Shown piece by piece: positions 6,385 through 9,774 of a stretch of DNA of 9,774 nt. A program made the translations under genes and the position numbers. Within the stretch, counting starts at the first letter, position 1, and each line of letters starts with the position of its first letter. This DNA comes from a bacterium (GTDB lineage: Bacteria > Patescibacteriota > Minisyncoccia > Minisyncoccales > JAGMAB01), in NCBI GenBank assembly GCA_030643665.1, contig DAOWKS010000019.1, positions 1 through 9,774 of the forward strand, read 5' to 3'. The notes under the pieces are model-generated. The model was not told the origin of the DNA and ran no database searches. It saw only the letters and a program-made list of their open reading frames with translations.

Positions 6385-6479
6385 CTTGGTACCCGCGATT
6401 TTTTCCAGCGAAAAATCGCTGTCTACTCGCGAATTGTTCCCGCTTTCAGCGGGAAACCAAGCCAATTCGCTGCGGATTG
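6385..6479 (+). other. Highly structured segment after rplC (possible structured RNA or pseudoknot)
   Basis: Several perfect inverted repeats are packed here: GCGATTTTT/AAAAATCGC (6395-6403, 6411-6419); TTCCCGCT-ttc-AGCGGGAA (6437-6455); GCGAATTG/CAATTCGC (6429-6436, 6463-6470) enclosing the previous hairpin; and CTTGGT/ACCAAG (6385-6390, 6456-6461), which crosses the last pair as in a pseudoknot. CAATTCGC can instead pair with CGGATTG (6473-6479), an exclusive alternative. The hairpin core CCGCTTTCAGCGG also occurs at 8653-8665. No known riboswitch class is recognised. It may be a regulatory RNA, an mRNA end structure, or a palindromic mobile remnant. Confidence 0.5.
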
Positions 6480-6523
6480 TCCCAAAAATTACTTCCCTCG
6501 CTTTATCAAATTGAAAATTGAAC

Positions 6524-6555
6524 AAAAAAAATAGGCAATAGCACAAGGCTACGCC
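6524..6555 (-). terminator. Intrinsic terminator of the small minus-strand gene
   Basis: On the minus strand, GGC-G-TAGC (6555-6548), loop CTTGT (6547-6543) and GCTA-TT-GCC (6542-6534) form a 7-bp stem with a small internal loop. TA and then eight T follow (to 6524). It lies 22 bp beyond the stop codon of the 47-residue ORF. Shape and orientation fit a Rho-independent terminator for that gene. Confidence 0.65.
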
Positions 6556-6577
6556 ATAAAACTTTTTATATTAAAAG

Positions 6578-6721
6578 CTATGTGGTTACAAATAATGGTA
6601 ATATTGTAACCGTTGCCAGAATACCATAATAGATAATAAAGAAAGCGTAAATTTTCCTTGCTTGCTTTATTAATCTCTCTTCTGGCGTTATTAGTCCTGA
6701 TAGTCCATATAGTCCATACAT
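6578..6721 (-). CDS. Small membrane protein, 47 aa, unrecognised
   Basis: ATG at 6721-6719, stop TAG at 6580-6578. The peptide starts MYGLYGLSGL (1-10), encoded by three near-copies of a 9-bp unit. A charged, amphipathic stretch TPEERLIKQARKIY (12-25) follows, then one hydrophobic segment, about residues 26-46 (AFFIIYYGIL..LPLFVT), long enough to cross the membrane; the basic side suggests N-in topology. Support for a real gene: AAGGTGAG at 6733-6726 with 4 nt to the ATG, the clearest Shine-Dalgarno of the window; a TTGACA-17-TATCCT promoter upstream; and an intrinsic terminator downstream. It stands alone, against the direction of the ribosomal operon. I recognise no family. Function unknown. 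The main doubt is its shortness and the repetitive N-terminus, which could be chance. Confidence 0.6.
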   Translation of the reverse strand: MYGLYGLSGLITPEERLIKQARKIYAFFIIYYGILATVTILPLFVTT

Positions 6722-6740
6722 TTTTCTCACCTTTAAAATT

Positions 6741-6769
6741 AGGATAGCGTATCATTAAAATCTTGTCAA
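6741..6769 (-). promoter_or_regulatory. Promoter of the 47-residue minus-strand gene
   Basis: On the minus strand, TTGACA (6769-6764), a 17-bp spacer and TATCCT (6746-6741). A start near 6734 would give a 13-nt leader made up almost wholly of the Shine-Dalgarno AAGGTGAG (6733-6726) and its spacer. A palindrome overlaps the -35 box, so a repressor site is conceivable. Confidence 0.6.
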
Positions 6770-6784
6770 GGACAAGTTCCTTGA
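6762..6784. repeat. Nested palindromes over the divergent start region before rplD
   Basis: CTTGTC-aag-GACAAG (6762-6776) and TCAAGGA-caagt-TCCTTGA (6766-6784) overlap and cannot form together. They cover the -35 box of the minus-strand promoter and lie 14-36 bp before the rplD ATG. A plus-strand TTGTCA (6763-6768) overlaps the minus-strand TTGACA, but its only -10-like match, GATAAT (6783-6788), is just 14 bp away, so a plus promoter for rplD is uncertain. Could be an operator or an RNA hairpin. Confidence 0.45.
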
Positions 6785-6797
6785 TAATTAAAAATTT

Positions 6798-7442
6798 ATG
6801 AAAGTCCCTATTTATAATCAAAAAGGAGAAGAAACCGGAAAAACAGACTTGCCATCTGAAGTTTTTGATGTTAAATTTAATGCTGATTTGGTTCATCAGG
6901 TTGTTGTTTCGCAAATGGCGAATCAGAGGAGAGTGCTTGCTCATACTAAAGACAGAAGCGAGGTAAAAGGAGGCGGCAGAAAGCCCTGGCGCCAAAAAGG
7001 AACAGGCCGGGCAAGAACCGGCTCAATTCGTTCGCCTTTATGGCGCAGTGGAGGAATAACATTCGGACCCACAAAAGAAAGGAAATACGACAAAATAATT
7101 CCAAAGAAAATAAGAAGAAAAGCGTTATTTATGGTTCTTTCACAAAAAGCAAAAGATAAAGAATTGGTGCTCTTAGATGAAATAAAAGTTGAAAAGGCAA
7201 AAACAAAAAAAATGATAGAAATAATACGAAATACAATATACAAGATACTAAATATAAACAAAGGAAGCGTTTTAATTGCTTTGCCAAAAAAGGATAAAAA
7301 TGTAATTTTATCAGCGAGAAATATTCCCAAAACAGCCACAATCCCTGCTAAGGATTTGAATTGCCTTGATATTTTGAATTATAAATATTTAATGCTTCCG
7401 AAAGAAGCGATAAAAGTGATAGAAAAAACATTTTGTATATGA
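6798..7442 (+). CDS. rplD: 50S ribosomal protein L4
   Basis: A 214-residue L4, a 50S assembly protein whose extended loop lines the exit tunnel near L22. The basic loop KGGGRKPWRQKGTGRAR (57-73), followed by SIRSPLWRSGGITFGP (76-91), is the L4 signature. The C-terminal half is typical in length. In gamma-proteobacteria L4 represses the S10 operon by binding the rpsJ leader; nothing here shows an equivalent site, although the structured region at 6385-6479 lies upstream. It is preceded by a 415-bp gap, unlike the usual close rplC-rplD spacing. It ends in TGA sharing the ATGA overlap with rplW, showing that TGA is a stop in this organism. There is no Shine-Dalgarno sequence before the ATG. Confidence 0.96.
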   Translation: MKVPIYNQKGEETGKTDLPSEVFDVKFNADLVHQVVVSQMANQRRVLAHTKDRSEVKGGGRKPWRQKGTGRARTGSIRSPLWRSGGITFGPTKERKYDKIIPKKIRRKALFMVLSQKAKDKELVLLDEIKVEKAKTKKMIEIIRNTIYKILNINKGSVLIALPKKDKNVILSARNIPKTATIPAKDLNCLDILNYKYLMLPKEAIKVIEKTFCI

Positions 7443-7861
7443 AGTTATTAGATTTTTTTAAAAAAAAAGGAGAGAAGCCAAAAGGAGAGAAGCCAAAAGC
7501 AGAAAAACCGAAAGAGATTAAAAAACCTTCTAAGGTTGGAGTTGAGAAGAGACCCATTGAGAAAAAAAGAAAAGTTTCTGATTTAGCAAACAGAGTTTTT
7601 AAATTTACCCATATTTCCGAAAAAGCGACTGATTTAGCAAACAAAAACCAGTATATTTTTAGAGTTTTCCCCAGAGCAAATAAAACAGAAATTAAAAAGG
7701 CAATAGAAGAGCTTTACGGAGTAAATGTGGTTTCAGTAAATATTGTTAAGGTTCGCAGAAAGCGAAGACGGTTGGGAAGGATATTGGGTTGGCGAAAAGC
7801 ATACAAAAAAGCAATAATTAAAATAAAAAAAGGACAGAAAATTGAAGTATTATCACAGTAG
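7439..7861 (+). CDS. rplW: 50S ribosomal protein L23 with lysine-rich N-terminal extension
   Basis: A 140-residue L23, longer than the E. coli protein (100 residues). L23 sits at the tunnel exit and docks trigger factor and SRP. The core runs from about residue 54 (FKFTHISEKATDLANKNQY) through VFPRANKTEIKKAIEELYGV (77-96) to KKGQKIEV (130-137). Residues 8-45 are a low-complexity Lys/Glu/Pro tail built partly from a 15-bp tandem repeat (GEKPK units at 11-20, then AEKPK). I chose the ATG at 7439, which overlaps the rplD TGA as ATGA, over a TTG two codons upstream (7433), because the four-base overlap is the common coupling arrangement. The tail would project near the tunnel exit or into the solvent. 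Confidence 0.94.
   Translation: MKLLDFFKKKGEKPKGEKPKAEKPKEIKKPSKVGVEKRPIEKKRKVSDLANRVFKFTHISEKATDLANKNQYIFRVFPRANKTEIKKAIEELYGVNVVSVNIVKVRRKRRRLGRILGWRKAYKKAIIKIKKGQKIEVLSQ
7469..7498 (+). repeat. 15-bp tandem repeat in the rplW 5' region
   Basis: GGAGAGAAGCCAAAA occurs twice without change (7469-7483, 7484-7498), and a diverged partial third copy follows. It encodes the GEKPK repeats of the L23 tail and keeps the frame. The unit is a multiple of three, so the tail length could vary between strains by slippage. Confidence 0.8.
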
Positions 7862-7869
7862 TTTTCACA

Positions 7870-8646
7870 ATGAAAAAGATATTGACTAAAAAAAAGCCGG
7901 AAAAGAAATTGATTAGGGCTTTAAAAAAAACAGGCGGCAGGTCTTCCAGCGGCAGGATTAGTGTTCGGCACAGGGGAGGGGGGTCAAGGCGTCTTTATCG
8001 GTTGGTTGATTTCGCGCAGGAGAAAATAAATATGCCGGCTAAAATTATTGCTTTGGAATATGACCCTAATCGCACGGCTTTTATCGCTCTTTTAGAATAC
8101 GATGACAAAGAAAAAAGATACCAACTGGCTGGCCAGGGTTTAAAAATTGGCGATGAAGTTCTTTGTTCTGAAAAAGCAGAAATTAAATCAGGAAACAGGA
8201 CAAGATTGAAAAATATTCCAATAGGAACGTCTGTGTTTAATATTGAAATGGAGCAGGGAAGAGGAGGAAAATTAGTCAGGGGAGCAGGAACCAGCGCCAA
8301 AGTTTTAGCTCACGAGCAAGGTTTTTGTAATTTAGAGATGCCTTCTTCAGAAATACGTCGGATTCGCCAAGAATGTTTTGCCACCATTGGTCAGGTTTCT
8401 CATTCTGAAAAGAGGTTTGAAAAAATTAAAAAAGCCGGTCAAAAAAGATTGATGGGTCGAAGGCCGGTCGTGCGAGGCACTGCAATGAATCCGGTTGACC
8501 ATCCTCACGGCGGTGGTGAAGGAAGAACGTCTATTGGGTTAAAAGCGCCAAAAACTCCCTGGGGAAAACCGGCCTTGGGAGTAAAGACAAGAAGAAATAA
8601 AAGAACAGACAAATATATTATTAAAAGAAGACACAAAAAGAGATAA
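7870..8646 (+). CDS. rplB: 50S ribosomal protein L2, short N-terminus
   Basis: A 258-residue L2, a primary 23S rRNA-binding protein required for subunit association and peptidyl-transferase assembly. Core landmarks: GRSSSGRISVRHRGGG (23-38), LEYDPNRTA (62-70), the RGTAMNPVDHPHGGGEGR block (202-219) with His211 equivalent to E. coli His229, and the C-terminal KTRRNKRTDKYI (239-250). About 19 N-terminal residues of the usual protein, including the otherwise common PTSPGRR segment, are absent. No earlier ATG, GTG or TTG exists in frame before a stop at 7843-7845, so the shortening seems real unless a sequence error or unusual start is involved. It begins 8 bp after rplW without a Shine-Dalgarno sequence. 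Copy B of the GAACCT element follows its stop codon directly. Confidence 0.95.
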   Translation: MKKILTKKKPEKKLIRALKKTGGRSSSGRISVRHRGGGSRRLYRLVDFAQEKINMPAKIIALEYDPNRTAFIALLEYDDKEKRYQLAGQGLKIGDEVLCSEKAEIKSGNRTRLKNIPIGTSVFNIEMEQGRGGKLVRGAGTSAKVLAHEQGFCNLEMPSSEIRRIRQECFATIGQVSHSEKRFEKIKKAGQKRLMGRRPVVRGTAMNPVDHPHGGGEGRTSIGLKAPKTPWGKPALGVKTRRNKRTDKYIIKRRHKKR

Positions 8647-8705
8647 GAACCTCCGCTTTCAGCGGAGAACCTTTTTTCGCTAATGTATAAATATATAATC
8701 TTGAA
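8647..8705 (+). repeat. GAACCT-bracketed intergenic element, copy B
   Basis: It starts immediately after the rplB TAA. GAACCT (8647-8652) and GAACCTT (8667-8673) flank the hairpin CTCCGCT-ttc-AGCGGAG (8651-8667). The AT-rich tail contains TATAAT (8694-8699) and ends in CTTGAA (8700-8705), 5 bp before the rpsS ATG. It is the partner of copy A (5625-5686). The tail could supply a -10 box for rpsS, but no convincing -35 box is seen. Confidence 0.75.
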
Positions 8706-8710
8706 ATAAT

Positions 8711-9004
8711 ATGTCTAGGTCACTTAAAAAAGGTCCATATATTGATGAGAAGTTATTGAAAAAAATTAAGAACTTAAAACCCGGCACCGGCGCGGTTATT
8801 AAAACCTGGTCTCGGGCCTGCACCATTATACCGGAAATGGTTGGTTTTACTTTCGGAGTTCATAATGGTAGGGAGTTTATTTCCGTTAAAATAAGCGAAG
8901 AAATGGTCGGTCATCGCTTAGGTGAATTTTCTCCAACCACTAAATTTGGTCGGCATGGCGGAAAAATACAGAAAGAACAGGAACAAAAAGCTAAAACCAC
9001 ATAA
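8711..9004 (+). CDS. rpsS: 30S ribosomal protein S19
   Basis: A 97-residue S19, close to the usual 92-93 residues plus a short Lys/Gln tail. S19 lies in the 30S head, pairs with S13 and contacts the A-site finger. The sequence has the family features SRSLKKGPY (2-10), KTWSRACTIIPEMVG (31-45), VHNGREFISVKISEEMVGH (50-68) and LGEFSPTTKFGRHGG (70-84). It lies 64 bp downstream of rplB, where most S10 operons have only a few base pairs; the spacer is filled by element copy B. Translation starts 5 bp after that element with no Shine-Dalgarno sequence. It is followed by rplV after 5 bp. Confidence 0.97.
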   Translation: MSRSLKKGPYIDEKLLKKIKNLKPGTGAVIKTWSRACTIIPEMVGFTFGVHNGREFISVKISEEMVGHRLGEFSPTTKFGRHGGKIQKEQEQKAKTT

Positions 9005-9009
9005 CAATT

Positions 9010-9516
9010 ATGTCAGTTATTGCTAAACTTCGTTATTTACGAATTACTCCTCGAAAAGTTCGCTTAGTTACTGATTTAATTCGGGGTAAAACAGTTGAGC
9101 AGGCTCAGCATATTTTAAATTTTACTATAAAAAGAACATCCGGTCCTTTGTTAAAACTTTTAAAATCAGCCATTGCCAATGCTAAAAATAATTTTCATTT
9201 AGACGAAGCAAATCTTTACATATCTAAAATTTTAGTTGATGAAGGTCCAAAAAATAAAAGATTCTTAGCGCGAGCAAGAGGAAGAGCCGACCAAATTGAG
9301 AAAAAAAGCTCTCATATAACTATTGCTCTTGACGAGATTCACCTTGTTAAATCTTCCGCAAAAAGCGGAAGAATTTCGCCAAAGGCGAAATTATTTAACA
9401 GGGTAAAAAAACCACCGTCAAAGGTTGAAAAGCCCAAATTAAAACCTAAATTAGAAATAAAAAGACCCAAGATTGAAAGGGGAATAAAAAAAGTTTTTAG
9501 GCGAAAAGCATTCTAA
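9010..9516 (+). CDS. rplV: 50S ribosomal protein L22 with C-terminal extension
   Basis: A 168-residue L22; the E. coli protein has 110. L22 contacts all 23S domains and its long beta-hairpin lines the exit tunnel (macrolide site) opposite L4. The core begins AKLRYLRITPRKVRLV (5-20), and the hairpin region is GPKNKRFLARARGRADQIEK (79-98), followed by SHITIALDE (101-109). Residues 113-168 form a Lys/Arg/Pro-rich tail that the family core does not need. The junction between core and tail (residues 115-128) is encoded by two perfect DNA palindromes, suggesting that the tail arose or grew by insertion of a palindromic element read in frame. It follows rpsS by 5 bp and precedes rpsC by 3 bp. Confidence 0.95.
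   Translation: MSVIAKLRYLRITPRKVRLVTDLIRGKTVEQAQHILNFTIKRTSGPLLKLLKSAIANAKNNFHLDEANLYISKILVDEGPKNKRFLARARGRADQIEKKSSHITIALDEIHLVKSSAKSGRISPKAKLFNRVKKPPSKVEKPKLKPKLEIKRPKIERGIKKVFRRKAF
9352..9392 (+). repeat. Two adjoining perfect palindromes inside rplV
   Basis: TCTTCCGC-aaaaa-GCGGAAGA (9352-9372, 8-bp stem) adjoins AATTTCGCC-aaa-GGCGAAATT (9372-9392, 9-bp stem). They encode SSAKSGRISPKAKL, at the border between the conserved L22 core and its variable tail. In the message they would form two strong hairpins in tandem in the middle of a reading frame. Confidence 0.75.
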
Positions 9517-9519
9517 ATT

Positions 9520-9774
9520 ATGACTCATAAGGTTCATCCAAAATCATTTCGGCTGAAAGAAATAAATGATTGGAATTCTCGCGGATTTTACAAAAAAAAG
9601 TTCCCTGAATATCTGGAACAAGATTTTAACATTAGAGAATTTTTAACAAGCAAGTTGGAAAAAATAGGGATAGAAAAGATTGAAATTGAAAGGTTTCCGG
9701 AAAAAATAAATATTATTATTTTTTCCCCCAGGCCTGGTCTTATTATTGGCCGAGGTGGAGAAGGAGTTGAACAA
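9520..9774 (+). CDS. rpsC: 30S ribosomal protein S3, partial (N-terminal 85 residues)
   Basis: An ATG at 9520 opens a frame that continues past the window end, giving 85 residues, about a third of a normal S3. It starts MTHKVHPKSFRL (1-12), then WNSRGFYKKKFPEYLEQD (18-35), IREFLTSKLEKIGI (38-51) and IEIERFPEKINI (54-65), and enters the KH type-II domain at RPGLIIGRGGEGVE (71-84) with its GxxG loop at 77-80 (GRGG). S3 forms part of the mRNA entry site and helicase on the 30S head. The gene follows rplV after 3 bp, as in the canonical S10 operon. The C-terminal domain cannot be judged. Confidence 0.95.
   Translation, partial: MTHKVHPKSFRLKEINDWNSRGFYKKKFPEYLEQDFNIREFLTSKLEKIGIEKIEIERFPEKINIIIFSPRPGLIIGRGGEGVEQ

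Noticed and set aside
6549..6995. 148-codon open frame on the minus strand across the rplC-rplD gap and the rplD 5' end
   Set aside because: It runs antisense into conserved L4 sequence, has no family-like pattern, and the 47-residue ORF in another frame fits the promoter, Shine-Dalgarno sequence and terminator better.
7433..7441. TTG at 7433 as start of L23
   Set aside because: The ATG at 7439 gives the common ATGA overlap with the rplD stop and loses only two residues that are not conserved.
7440..7442. Possible UGA recoding (Gly), as in some CPR lineages
   Set aside because: The rplD TGA falls exactly at the expected L4 end in an ATGA overlap, and no other conserved gene here has an in-frame TGA.

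Overview
This AT-rich window holds the fused str and S10 ribosomal-protein gene clusters of a bacterium that looks like a member of the Candidate Phyla Radiation (Patescibacteria, Parcubacteria-like). The assignment rests on S12 with an insertion after its PALE motif, a minimal 210-residue M50 protease, and lysine-rich tails on L22 and L23. It is also supported by near-absence of Shine-Dalgarno sequences before the ribosomal genes and by hairpin-rich AT spacers. It is an inference from family knowledge; no phylogeny was run. TGA acts as a normal stop (end of rplD), so the UGA-to-glycine code of Gracilibacteria/SR1 does not apply.

Layout. Bases 1-134 are the 5' part of rpmB (L28) on the minus strand, cut by the window edge. 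A 66-bp divergent region follows, in which the rpmB promoter and the promoter of an M50 intramembrane protease gene (201-833) overlap at their -35 boxes. A probable terminator (844-887) leads straight into a strong promoter (886-914) for rpsL-rpsG-fusA. A 129-bp spacer with a long telomere-like hairpin (3965-4038) separates fusA from tuf and rpsJ. The S10 cluster then runs rplC, rplD, rplW, rplB, rpsS, rplV and rpsC (cut at the right edge) in canonical order, but with unusual gaps after rpsJ (143 bp), rplC (415 bp) and rplB (64 bp).

How the genes work together. All genes except the M50 protease and the small minus-strand ORF supply translation: 30S proteins S12, S7, S10, S19, S3; 50S proteins L28, L3, L4, L23, L2, L22; and the factors EF-G and EF-Tu.

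Most interesting region. The rplC-rplD gap (6383-6797) appears to contain a complete, oppositely oriented small transcription unit: consensus-like promoter (6741-6769), the only clear Shine-Dalgarno sequence of the window, a 47-codon ORF for a predicted single-pass membrane peptide (6578-6721), and an intrinsic terminator with a T8 tract (6524-6555). Next to it lies a highly structured, possibly pseudoknotted segment (6385-6479). Other observations are two copies of a 60-bp GAACCT-bracketed element directly after the rpsJ and rplB stop codons, two palindromes inside the rplV reading frame, promoters placed for nearly leaderless mRNAs, and a duplicated rpsG start region.
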